From Micavibrio_C sp046294845 (GTDB taxonomy: Bacteria; Pseudomonadota; Alphaproteobacteria; Micavibrionales; Micavibrionaceae): 64,000 nucleotides of DNA. The notes under the pieces were generated by a model. That model was not told the DNA's origin, did no database searches, and worked only from the letters and a program-made list of their open reading frames with translations. This document shows positions 16,927 through 25,513 of this stretch, in pieces (position 1 is the stretch's first letter; every line of letters starts with the position of its first letter). A program made the translations under genes and the position numbers. The stretch spans positions 806,001 through 870,000 of the forward strand of contig JBKBNU010000001.1 in the NCBI GenBank assembly GCA_046294845.1. The letters run 5' to 3'.

Positions 16927-19900
16927 ATGTTACTTCGTCTGGCTGGTCTGGAAACAATGCAGAATAAACAAAAAAGGCAAAGATACGGAATGTATGGCTT
17001 CGGCAGGGTATTCGCTCTGTTGATGCTGCTGTCTTTTTGTTTGCTGCTTAAAACTGATAGCCTCGCGCAGAGTGGAACTTACGCGGCACAGCTTAATTTG
17101 AACAACGATAGCCAGCGCTATAATCTTGCGCCGTATGTATATGTGACAAAAGATCCGGGCGGGGCCCTGACTTATAAGGGTGTGATCAGTCGCCATTTAT
17201 CAGGGCAGCGCGGCGATGTGATGCGCGGAAAAATTCTGACGCTGGGATCTTCCAGTACACCCCACTGGGTTATTGCCAGCATCAGTAACCAGAGTGCCGA
17301 AGAAAACTGGGTCCTTGATTTCGGCGAACATCTTGATGGTCGTATGGGCCTCATCGATAAAATTTTCATTTATAACCATACAGTCGGCAAGCGTATCATT
17401 GATACGGTAAGCCCCAGTCAGGTTCCCGGCGTGGCTACGGACCAGTTCAAGGCGACAGCTGTTCCCTTGCAAATCGCCAGCGGTCATGCGGCGACGCTGG
17501 TCATGTATGTGGTGCCACGTGCCGGTGTGCCGTTGACTCTGGGGTTTGATCTGCTGTCGGAAAGCGAGTTTCTGAAAGAACAGTCATCGCCCTTCAAGAA
17601 ATCAAGTCTGGTTTTTATGGCTTTGGCATTGATTGTGGGTTTTCATGCTGCCTGTATGTTCCTGATGCGCTCTTGGGGCAATATCAGCTTTGTAGGATAC
17701 TATCTTGCAATTATTCTTCTATTCTCGCTGGATAATAACATCACAGGTTCAGAGCTTACAAATGCACAAGATTTCACGGCTTGGGTGTTCTGGTTCAGCT
17801 TTGTTCTGGCTTGCTTTGCTGTCAAAAGTTTTTTTGGCATAGGACGATATGACGGTACGCCGTTCCGTGTTCTGCTGGGGTTGCCGCTTATTACAGGCCT
17901 TCTTGTTGTGCTGGTCACCATATTCCTTCCGGATGCGAGTGTCATGCGACACATTGTTCTGGGGGGGATTTTTGTTCTCGGGCATTTGTTTTTGGCAATC
18001 GTATCTTTGGCTCAAATGTTTCAAGGACGTAAAGGGGCACCCTATATGTTTATGGGCTGGGGATGTTTGTTCCTGGGCTCTTGTATATCTATGCTTTCCT
18101 GTAACGGTATTCTGGTCGCCGTACCGATGACGGTTTCGGCCTATTGGTATGCGCTTTTTGTTCAGGCGGCACTGGTTTCAATCGCTGTCATGATGGATTT
18201 TATTTATCAGGATATGCAGCAGGATTTTGATGAAGAAGCGATGCGCGAAGAAAAGCAGCATGTGAACAGAATCAGTCAGGTTCGTGAAAATCAGGAATTC
18301 CATAGATTAAAACGTCTGGTCGAGCATGAGCGGCAAGTTATGCAGGAATTGCGGGATAGGGAAGTCCAGCAAAACGAGGAAATGCGTCAGGCCCGCCATC
18401 TGGCTGATGAAGCCAACCGCGCCAAATCGGCTTTCCTTGCGGTGGTTAGTCACGAAATTCGTACGCCTATGACTGGTATCATGGGGATGGTCAGATTGCT
18501 GTTGGATACAGCTCTGTCACCTTCGCAAAAAGATTACGCCCAGACTATTCAGGATTCCGGTGATGCCATGATGGCCTTGCTGAATGACATTCTTGATTTT
18601 GAGAAAATCGAGAGCGGCAAAATGGATCTCGAAATGATTGATTTCGATCTCCACCGTTTGGCTAACAGCGTTGTCACATTGATGTCCGGTCATGCCAACA
18701 ACAAGGATATATATCTAAAGCTGGATATGGACCCTTCAGTACCTCACTATCTTGTAGGTGATCCGGTACGTATGCGTCAGGTTTTGCTGAATCTTGTCGG
18801 TAACTCTATCAAGTTCACCAAGCAGGGTGGTGTGACGCTGGAGATCAAGGCCGAGCCAAACTCGGAAGGCTTGGCCCGCGGCAATATGTCGAAAATCAGA
18901 TTTTCGGTCAAAGATACAGGTGTGGGAATTTCCAAGGAAGCACAGAACAATCTCTTTAAGCCTTTTGCGCAAGCTGATTCCAGTGTAAGCCGTAAATTTG
19001 GCGGTACGGGTCTGGGGCTTGCCATCTCGCAACGCCTGATCGAAGCCATGGGTGGGCGCATTCAGATAGAATCAGAAGAAGGAAGAGGTAGTAGCTTCTT
19101 CTTCGTTCTTATTCTTGAGGAAGGTTCTTCTAGTGGTGTATCGGATCAGGAATCTGGCCGCGAGGGCTTGTCTGCCAAATCATCCAAAGCCCTCAAGATT
19201 TTGGTGGTTGAGGATAACCAGATAAATCAGAAGCTGCTTAAGGAGTTCATTGGTCGTATGGGGCATGAAGTGATTACAGCCGATTCCGGTGAGGACGGGA
19301 TTGAGGCTGTGCGCGAACATAATCCCGATATGGTCTTTATGGATGTAGAATTACCCGGAATTTCGGGGATGGGTGCGACCAAAGCTATCCGTGCTATGGC
19401 GGAAGACGATCTGGCGGGGACGCCTGTGATCGCCTTGACAGGCAATACACGCGAAGATGATATTCGCACCTGTTATGCGGCTAATATGAACGGGCACTTG
19501 GCCAAGCCGGTTGATCCGATGCGTTTGCGCCAAATGATTGATAAAGTCATTAGCGGCAAGCTGGATAATCCTGTTGAACTTTCTGAATCGCGAGAAACCA
19601 GTTATACGCAAACAACACAGCTATCTTCGGCGGGTAAGGCCACAGTTGTGAAACCGGCATCGGCCCGTGAAGCTGAAAACAAAATGGAAGTCAAAGAGCC
19701 CCCCCTTCAAGTCACGTTGCCGGAAAAGATTGAGGTAAGGACAGAGAATCAGGATCTGGAAAAATCGGCAGCTCCCGAATCCGTTATTCATCTGCCACCA
19801 CCGGCACCGGAGCCAACACCTGCTCCTGTGTCGCCACCGCCTGCTCCTGCTAAGCCTGCCACAGACCAGTCTGCAGTTTTAAGACATATCATGCAGGGCG

Positions 19901-20445
19901 GAGATGATGATTTCGAATTTGAAGAACCTGCACCGAAGAAATCGGTTTCAGCGGAACCGGAGAAATCTTTGATTTCTACGCTTGTTGCAGAACAGGAAGA
20001 ATCATATCTGGCTCTGGATGATGATGAAATAGACGAAGATAGCTTTGCGCTAGCTTTGGACGCTGCGGATAGCAAAGACGGGCATGCAGGGGATAGAATG
20101 TTTGATGCTGTCGTGTTCGATAGTTCCACGCTTGATCCGTTGAAGTCGGCGATGAAGCAGGAAGATCTCAAGGAAATGATAGATGGCTTACTTGATAAAG
20201 CAGAAGAAATTGTTCTGGCGCTTGATGTGGCGTTGAACGCGGGGGATACATCGACAATCACAGCGCGTGCCCACGAACTAAAAGGTATGGCCGGTAATTT
20301 CGGTTTGATGGAACTGAGCAAAATTGCCGAGAAAATTGAAAAAGATACCAAGGGTGATAAGGATGCTGATGTGAGCGACCTGATTAGCGAGATTCCGCAG
20401 GCCTATAAGCGGGCAAGGGCTGATATCTCTGCGTGGATGGGATAA
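16927..20445 (+). CDS. Hybrid histidine kinase with 7TM-DISM sensor, receiver and HPt domains
   Basis: Large membrane sensor kinase, up to 1172 residues. In order: a signal-like hydrophobic segment (FALLMLLSFCLLL, residues 29-41), an extracytoplasmic 7TMR-DISM-like domain (about 50-220), about seven membrane helices (about 225-430), a coiled coil (440-490), DHp with HEIRTPM (His about 509), a HATPase_c domain (NLVGNSIKFT, DTGVGIS, GGTGLGLAIS), a receiver with phospho-acceptor Asp about 806 (VFMDVELPG), a roughly 200-residue Pro/Glu-rich linker, and a C-terminal HPt with HELKG (His about 1116). Starts at 16957 or 16990 are possible; the last would leave a cleaner signal peptide. No response regulator lies nearby, so its output is unknown. 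Confidence 0.9.
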   Translation: MLLRLAGLETMQNKQKRQRYGMYGFGRVFALLMLLSFCLLLKTDSLAQSGTYAAQLNLNNDSQRYNLAPYVYVTKDPGGALTYKGVISRHLSGQRGDVMRGKILTLGSSSTPHWVIASISNQSAEENWVLDFGEHLDGRMGLIDKIFIYNHTVGKRIIDTVSPSQVPGVATDQFKATAVPLQIASGHAATLVMYVVPRAGVPLTLGFDLLSESEFLKEQSSPFKKSSLVFMALALIVGFHAACMFLMRSWGNISFVGYYLAIILLFSLDNNITGSELTNAQDFTAWVFWFSFVLACFAVKSFFGIGRYDGTPFRVLLGLPLITGLLVVLVTIFLPDASVMRHIVLGGIFVLGHLFLAIVSLAQMFQGRKGAPYMFMGWGCLFLGSCISMLSCNGILVAVPMTVSAYWYALFVQAALVSIAVMMDFIYQDMQQDFDEEAMREEKQHVNRISQVRENQEFHRLKRLVEHERQVMQELRDREVQQNEEMRQARHLADEANRAKSAFLAVVSHEIRTPMTGIMGMVRLLLDTALSPSQKDYAQTIQDSGDAMMALLNDILDFEKIESGKMDLEMIDFDLHRLANSVVTLMSGHANNKDIYLKLDMDPSVPHYLVGDPVRMRQVLLNLVGNSIKFTKQGGVTLEIKAEPNSEGLARGNMSKIRFSVKDTGVGISKEAQNNLFKPFAQADSSVSRKFGGTGLGLAISQRLIEAMGGRIQIESEEGRGSSFFFVLILEEGSSSGVSDQESGREGLSAKSSKALKILVVEDNQINQKLLKEFIGRMGHEVITADSGEDGIEAVREHNPDMVFMDVELPGISGMGATKAIRAMAEDDLAGTPVIALTGNTREDDIRTCYAANMNGHLAKPVDPMRLRQMIDKVISGKLDNPVELSESRETSYTQTTQLSSAGKATVVKPASAREAENKMEVKEPPLQVTLPEKIEVRTENQDLEKSAAPESVIHLPPPAPEPTPAPVSPPPAPAKPATDQSAVLRHIMQGGDDDFEFEEPAPKKSVSAEPEKSLISTLVAEQEESYLALDDDEIDEDSFALALDAADSKDGHAGDRMFDAVVFDSSTLDPLKSAMKQEDLKEMIDGLLDKAEEIVLALDVALNAGDTSTITARAHELKGMAGNFGLMELSKIAEKIEKDTKGDKDADVSDLISEIPQAYKRARADISAWMG

Positions 20446-20450
20446 TAAAA

Positions 20451-20475
20451 AGGGCTCCTGATCGGAGCCCTCTTT
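20451..20475. terminator. Bidirectional rho-independent terminator between kinase gene and ndk
   Basis: Perfect 8-bp stem AGGGCTCC / GGAGCCCT (20451-20458 and 20464-20471) with loop TGATC. On the plus strand CTTTTG follows; on the minus strand the stem is followed by TTTTTATT. It serves both converging genes. Confidence 0.85.
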
Positions 20476-20497
20476 TGCATTCTATAAAATCTGTCTA

Positions 20498-20920
20498 TCA
20501 GGCAGCGATTTCGATTTCACTGAAGAAGAAGCTGATTTCACGACGGGCGTTGTCGTCACTGTCGGAACCGTGAACAGAGTTTGCTTCGATGCTTTCGGCA
20601 AATTCTTTACGAATGGTGCCTGGTTCGGCATTTGCGGGGTTTGTGGCACCCATAACTTCGCGATATTTGGCAACCGCGTTGTCAGATTCCAGAACCTGTA
20701 CAACGACAGGGCCGGAAACCATGAAGCTGACCAGATCGTTGTAGAAAGGACGCTCTTTATGAACTTCGTAGAATTTTTGTGCCTGATCTGTGGTCAGGTG
20801 CATGCGTTTTTGGGCAATGATGGACAGTCCCGCTTTTTCGATCACATTGTTGATCGCACCTGTCAGGTTACGGCGGGTGGCATCCGGTTTAATAATCGAG
20901 AGTGTGCGTTGTTTGGTCAT
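20498..20920 (-). CDS. ndk: Nucleoside diphosphate kinase
   Basis: Transfers the gamma-phosphate from ATP to other NDPs through a phosphohistidine. The 140-residue protein begins MTKQRTLSIIKPDATRRNL and carries the active-site motif NSVHGSDSDDNARREI with the catalytic His. Length is normal for bacterial Ndk. It converges on the hybrid kinase gene and shares its terminator. Confidence 0.97.
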   Translation of the reverse strand: MTKQRTLSIIKPDATRRNLTGAINNVIEKAGLSIIAQKRMHLTTDQAQKFYEVHKERPFYNDLVSFMVSGPVVVQVLESDNAVAKYREVMGATNPANAEPGTIRKEFAESIEANSVHGSDSDDNARREISFFFSEIEIAA

Positions 20921-21121
20921 AATCGGGAAACTCCATATAAAATAAAGCAGTGGACGCGGTTATAGCGGGATGCTGTCTGCCGCGCAAGTCCTGCCTTTGG
21001 GGGTACGGGAAGTGAATTTAGGTAATAATATTTCAATAATCATGTCTTATGATTAATAGTTGCAGTTTGGAAACGAATATGGTGTTGTATATTAGAAGAA
21101 CATAAAAACAGGGAGTAACTC

Positions 21122-21973
21122 ATGTCTTCGGGCATGTCACTAGCAGCCAAATCAAATGTCTATCCTCTTTTTGCCAGTGGTCGCAGGACCTTGCGCGAAG
21201 AGTGGGCGGCTGCGGCTAAGGGTTTACCACCGCAGCAAGCCACCAATGATCCGGCCGATCTGGTGGCGGATGCCCATATTATTCAGGCTGATGCCGAAAA
21301 ACTGACCCGCAGGATCGCCAAGGCCTTGGGCGGTATTGCCGAAATGGGCCCTGAAAAAGATCTTTATCGCGTTTTAAACAAGCTCAAGGGCAAGGAAGAC
21401 GGCAAGGATATCTCCTTTAACTGTGATTTCAGCCGCTCCCGTGTACTTTTGCGGAACAAGACGCAAATCCGCAATGCCCTTGATATGTTTGCAGAAAGCG
21501 GTGTTGTCGACCTGAAAGACGGTACACGTATTCTGGTGCGGGAGGTTGAAAACAACTTCTCGACCTTTAATAAGCGCAAGGCTGGCATTGCCAATCTGGA
21601 CGTGAAGATCACATTCGAATTTACGACGGCAACGGGAGAGAAATCGTACCATCACCATGAACTGCAATTCATTCCCGAGCAGGCTCGTGATGATTATGAA
21701 GCCTCACATGATGCTTACAAACGCAAGCGTTTGGCCCAGATTTATCGCGATGGTGCGGATAACGCCTTGGCGATCTGCGGGAATGAAGGTGATGCCCATG
21801 TCTGGTCCAAAAAATGGGTCCAGTTTGATACGGATATGAAGGCATCGGATGCCAAAAGATCGGCCATCCATCAAGAGGTTCGGGACCGTCTGGGGCTGGA
21901 TGAGCTTATCGGATACCAGCCATGCACTTCCAGCAAGTCTAAAAGACTGGATATTTCTGCCCTGGTACTATAA
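21122..21973 (+). CDS. Hypothetical protein with possible RelA/SpoT-like nucleotidyltransferase fold
   Basis: Protein of 283 residues with a good GGGAG ribosome site. No signal peptide. The central part (about 85-215) recalls the minimal RelA/SpoT-like families: ISFNCDFSRSRVLLRN (compare the D-x2-R-x-R strand), then VREVENNFSTFNKRKAGIAN followed by LDVKITFEF, then HHHELQFIPEQARDDYE (compare the E-x-Q strand) and ASHDAYKRKR (compare H-x2-Y-x2-R). The pattern is suggestive, not proof: the GYrs(l/v)H synthetase motif is not intact, so catalysis is uncertain. A small gene follows after a hairpin. No toxin-antitoxin partner is recognised. Confidence 0.6.
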   Translation: MSSGMSLAAKSNVYPLFASGRRTLREEWAAAAKGLPPQQATNDPADLVADAHIIQADAEKLTRRIAKALGGIAEMGPEKDLYRVLNKLKGKEDGKDISFNCDFSRSRVLLRNKTQIRNALDMFAESGVVDLKDGTRILVREVENNFSTFNKRKAGIANLDVKITFEFTTATGEKSYHHHELQFIPEQARDDYEASHDAYKRKRLAQIYRDGADNALAICGNEGDAHVWSKKWVQFDTDMKASDAKRSAIHQEVRDRLGLDELIGYQPCTSSKSKRLDISALVL

Positions 21974-21975
21974 AT

Positions 21976-21998
21976 AATCCGGAGTTTTTAACCGGATT
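21976..21998 (+). other. Intercistronic hairpin overlapping the next ribosome site
   Basis: AATCCGG (21976-21982) pairs with CCGGATT (21992-21998) around a 9-base loop. No T-run follows, so it is not a classical terminator. The 3' arm holds the only purine-rich stretch (GGAT) before the ATG at 22005 and could limit its translation. Confidence 0.4.
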
Positions 21999-22004
21999 AC
22001 ATAA

Positions 22005-22355
22005 ATGCAGAAGCCCTATATCACAGAATATTTTAACGTGTGCGGTTTGCCCGTGGTTGCTATCAAAACCATGACAGGCGAATTGGCGCAGGTATGGGCT
22101 GCCGACAAAGAGGCTGGCAAACTGCGCCGTGCGCCGGACCTGATGGATGATGTTGAAAGCGACAATCGCACACGTCTGATGTTGAAGCGTGATTTTGACA
22201 CTTATTGCCGCCAGCACCGTATCGATGCGTCCATTCCTGAAAGATTGATTGCCCAGACTCTGTCTTTGTTCCAGAGCAAAGAGCGTACGGACTATAACGT
22301 TGTTGCCGATCCGGCGAAGCCTGTTAACGGTTTTAGACTTGCCTACTCAGGCTAA
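22005..22355 (+). CDS. Hypothetical protein
   Basis: Protein of 116 residues, not recognised. It begins MQKPYITEYFNVCGLPVVAI, has a mixed strand/helix pattern, is soluble and lacks a signal peptide. The segment RTRLMLKRDFDTYCRQHRI is strongly charged and helical. It lies 31 bases downstream of the RelA/SpoT-like gene on the same strand and is followed by a strong terminator, so the two probably form one transcript. A functional link between them is plausible but unproven. Confidence 0.55.
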   Translation: MQKPYITEYFNVCGLPVVAIKTMTGELAQVWAADKEAGKLRRAPDLMDDVESDNRTRLMLKRDFDTYCRQHRIDASIPERLIAQTLSLFQSKERTDYNVVADPAKPVNGFRLAYSG

Positions 22356-22381
22356 AGGTTATTCAAAAAGAATTCAGTGAG

Positions 22382-22408
22382 AAAAACGGCCCGTGAGGGC
22401 CGTTTTTT
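22382..22408. terminator. Bidirectional rho-independent terminator
   Basis: AAAAACGGCCC (22382-22392), loop GTGA, GGGCCGTTTTT (22397-22407) and one more T. The A-tract gives a U-tract on the opposite strand, so it serves both the 116-residue gene and converging alaS. Confidence 0.9.
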
Positions 22409-22434
22409 ATTTATCTGATATATGAATGACCATC

Positions 22435-25248
22435 TTATGAGGCCAGAATTTTCTCGATGGCACTCACCGCATCATTCGCTGCCGACCCGTTGGGGCCGCC
22501 GCCTTGGGCCATATCCGGGCGGCCACCACCGCCTTTACCGCCCAGCACTTCTACACCTGTCTTCACCAGATCAACGGCGCTGACTTTGGCTGTCAGATCA
22601 GCGGTTACCCCCACCACGATCGAGGCTTTGCCGTCTTCTGTGGCGATCAGGGTAATAACGCCTGAACCAAGCTTGCTCTTCAGGTCATCAACCATGGGTT
22701 TGAGATCCTTGGCAGGGAAGCCTTCCAGCACGCGGGCTGTAAACTTCATGCCCCCGATTTCCTTGACTTCCGGTCCGGCTCCGGCAGCGGCACCGCCCCC
22801 TGTCGCCATCTGGCGACGAAGGTTGGAAAGTTCCTGTTCCAGCTTTTTCTTCTCGTCCATCAGGGCCTTAACACGCGGTACGATGTCGGAAGGGGCTGCT
22901 TTCAAAACGCTGGCAGCTTCTTGCACCAGTTGTTCTTGTCCTTCCAGATAACGCAGGGCGTTGGTACCGGTCAGGGCTTCGACACGGCGGATGCCTGCGG
23001 ATACAGCTGACTCGGATACAATTTTAAACAGGCCTATATCGCCTGTGCGCTTGACGTGCGTACCACCGCAAAGTTCGACAGAATAGGGAATGGTCTGGCC
23101 TGTACGCTGGCGGCCCATGCTGACCACGCGCACTTCATCTTCGTATTTTTCGCCGAAGAGGGCGCGGGCGCCTGACTCTCTGGCTTCTTCAAGCGGCAGG
23201 ACACGGGTGACGACTTCCGTGTTGGCGCGGATTTCGTCATTCACCTGTTCTTCGATCGCGCGCAGTTGTTCCGGCGTGATCGGGTTGGGTTGTGAAATAT
23301 CAAAACGGGTACGGCCTTCATCCTGCAACGAGCCTTTCTGTGCGATATGATCGCCCAGTGTCAGGCGCAAGGCCTCATGCAGCAGGTGTGTGGCCGAGTG
23401 GTTGGATTCAATCGCGCTGCGACGTTTGGTATCAACACGCAGTTCAACACCTTCACCAACATTAATTGTACCTTTCGATACTTTGCCGACATGGACCCAC
23501 AACTTGCCGATCTGTTTCTTGGTGTCGCTCACAGTAAAGCTGTCGGCATTGGCGGTAATCATCACGCCGCTATCACCAACCTGACCGCCCGATTCCGCAT
23601 AGAAAGGTGTCTGGTTGACGATGACAAAACCTTCTTCGCCTTCTTTCAATTCTTGAACTTCCTCTAATATAGGAGCCGCTCTCATTTCGTCCAAAGATCT
23701 TTGTGTGATTTCCTTGCCACCGACAAAGACGTTTTTTCCTATATGAGCATTGCCCCCCATATAAACATTGTTGTCGACGTGTACACTTTGGGCTTCTGGC
23801 CGCGTTGATTTTTTAATAAGTGCAATAACTTGGCCTTCGGCGCTGGTCTTGGCATAGCCGAGAAACTCTGTTGGTCCCAGTTTATCAAAAAGCGCGAACC
23901 AGATTTTTGATGTACCGGCATCGCCTGAACCGGCCCAGCTTTTGCGGGCGGTTTCTTTCTGGGTTTCCATGGCCTTTTCAAAGCCGTCCATATCGACTTC
24001 CAGTCCTTTGGCGCGCAGGGCGTCCTGAGTCAAGTCAACAGGGAAGCCGTAAGTATCATAAAGCTTGAAGGCAACATCACCTGCGAGCTTCTGGCCTTGC
24101 GACAGGCTTAATGTTTCCTCGTCCAGCATTTTCAGGCCACGATCGAGTGTCTTCTTGAAACGGGTTTCTTCGTTTTTCAGGGTTTCGGTGATCAGGGCCT
24201 GTGCGCGGATCAACTCGGGATAGGCCTCCCCCATGGATGACATCAAAGTCGGGAACAGGCGGTGCATCAGCGGGTCTTTGGCACCCAGCAAGTGCGCATG
24301 GCGCATACCACGGCGCATGATACGGCGCAGGACGTAACCACGGCCTTCATTGGACGGCATCACGCCATCGGCCAGCAGGAACGACGCACAACGCAGGTGA
24401 TCGGCAATGACGCGGTGGCTGGCGGCCATGTTGCCATCAGGGGAAATACCTGTCAGATCGGCAGAGTGTTCAATGATCGAACGCAGCAGATCGATATCAT
24501 AGTTCGATGTTTTACCCTGCATCAGGGCAGCAAAGCGCTCGAGGCCCATACCTGTATCGATAGAGGGTTTAGGCAAAGGCTTGCGGTTATAGCCGCCATT
24601 ACCGTCGGGTTCCTGTTCGAATTGCATGAAAACAAGGTTCCAGAATTCAAGGAAACGGTCGCCATCCTGATCGGCTGAACCTGGAGGGCCGCCTGCGAGT
24701 TTGTCACCCTGATCATAGAAAATTTCCGAGCAAGGACCACACGGGCCTGTATCGCCCATCATCCAGAAGTTATCGTTGGTCGGGATGCGGATGATTTTAT
24801 GATCGGGGAATCCGGCAATCTTGCGCCAGAGGCCTGCCGCTTCTTCATCGGATGTATGGACGGTCACCAGCAATTTATCCTGCGGCATACCGAAATCTTT
24901 GGAGATCAGTTCCCAGGCATAGGAAATGGCCTCTTCCTTGAAGTAGTCCCCAAAGGAAAAGTTCCCCAGCATTTCAAAGAAGGTATGGTGGCGCGCTGTA
25001 TAGCCCACATTATCAAGGTCGTTATGTTTTCCGCCGGCGCGGACCGATTTCTGGGCGGTTGTGGCGCGTGTATAAGGGCGTTTTTCAACACCTGTGAAAA
25101 CGTTTTTGAATTGCACCATGCCCGAGTTTGCAAACATCAAGGTCGGATCGTTTTGCGGGACCAGAGGCGAGGAAGGCACATGGGTGTGGCCTTGCCTTTT
25201 GAAAAACTCGAGGAAAGTGCTGCGGATATCCTGAACGGTCTTAGTCAT
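22435..25248 (-). CDS. alaS: Alanyl-tRNA synthetase
   Basis: Charges tRNA-Ala and edits mischarged Ser/Gly. From the ATG at 25248 (MTKTVQDIRSTFLEFF, AAGGAAC upstream) the protein has 937 residues; the frame is open to 25338 but the extra 30 residues do not fit the family. Seen: class II core motifs (SSPLVPQNDPTLMFANSGM, HHTFFEMLGNFSFGDYF), the editing domain (HSATHLLHEAL and CGGTHVKRTGDIG, its zinc-site motifs), and the Gly-rich C-Ala domain (GKGGGGRPDMAQGG). Oddity: about 45 extra residues with hexapeptide-repeat-like sequence (VYMGGNAHIGKNVFVGG) precede the TPFYAESGGQVGD motif. Confidence 0.96.
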   Translation of the reverse strand: MTKTVQDIRSTFLEFFKRQGHTHVPSSPLVPQNDPTLMFANSGMVQFKNVFTGVEKRPYTRATTAQKSVRAGGKHNDLDNVGYTARHHTFFEMLGNFSFGDYFKEEAISYAWELISKDFGMPQDKLLVTVHTSDEEAAGLWRKIAGFPDHKIIRIPTNDNFWMMGDTGPCGPCSEIFYDQGDKLAGGPPGSADQDGDRFLEFWNLVFMQFEQEPDGNGGYNRKPLPKPSIDTGMGLERFAALMQGKTSNYDIDLLRSIIEHSADLTGISPDGNMAASHRVIADHLRCASFLLADGVMPSNEGRGYVLRRIMRRGMRHAHLLGAKDPLMHRLFPTLMSSMGEAYPELIRAQALITETLKNEETRFKKTLDRGLKMLDEETLSLSQGQKLAGDVAFKLYDTYGFPVDLTQDALRAKGLEVDMDGFEKAMETQKETARKSWAGSGDAGTSKIWFALFDKLGPTEFLGYAKTSAEGQVIALIKKSTRPEAQSVHVDNNVYMGGNAHIGKNVFVGGKEITQRSLDEMRAAPILEEVQELKEGEEGFVIVNQTPFYAESGGQVGDSGVMITANADSFTVSDTKKQIGKLWVHVGKVSKGTINVGEGVELRVDTKRRSAIESNHSATHLLHEALRLTLGDHIAQKGSLQDEGRTRFDISQPNPITPEQLRAIEEQVNDEIRANTEVVTRVLPLEEARESGARALFGEKYEDEVRVVSMGRQRTGQTIPYSVELCGGTHVKRTGDIGLFKIVSESAVSAGIRRVEALTGTNALRYLEGQEQLVQEAASVLKAAPSDIVPRVKALMDEKKKLEQELSNLRRQMATGGGAAAGAGPEVKEIGGMKFTARVLEGFPAKDLKPMVDDLKSKLGSGVITLIATEDGKASIVVGVTADLTAKVSAVDLVKTGVEVLGGKGGGGRPDMAQGGGPNGSAANDAVSAIEKILAS

Positions 25249-25513
25249 ATCTTTTAAGTTCCTTGAACTGCCTTGAATGTGTTGGATATTAATCAGATAA
25301 CCCCTGGAAAGTCCATGCTTCCTGCCGCCCTTTTTCATGCGTTTTGCAGGTTAAACAGTGATTTTGGGGGAAGAAATGAAAAGAGCGCCCTAACGGGCCG
25401 CCGCTGCTGCTGCCGCGTTGCTCAAAAAGGCTTGGGGAACTGTGAAAAAATATCTCAACATGGCTCTGACTATGGCAGCCTGTAGCCAGCTATGCAATCA
25501 AAATGCGCCGCTA

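Noticed and set aside
19788..20351. 187-codon minus-strand Ser/Ala-rich frame opposite the histidine kinase.
   Set aside because: Produced by the biased Glu/Pro linker codons read backwards; the sense frame ends in a clear HPt domain.
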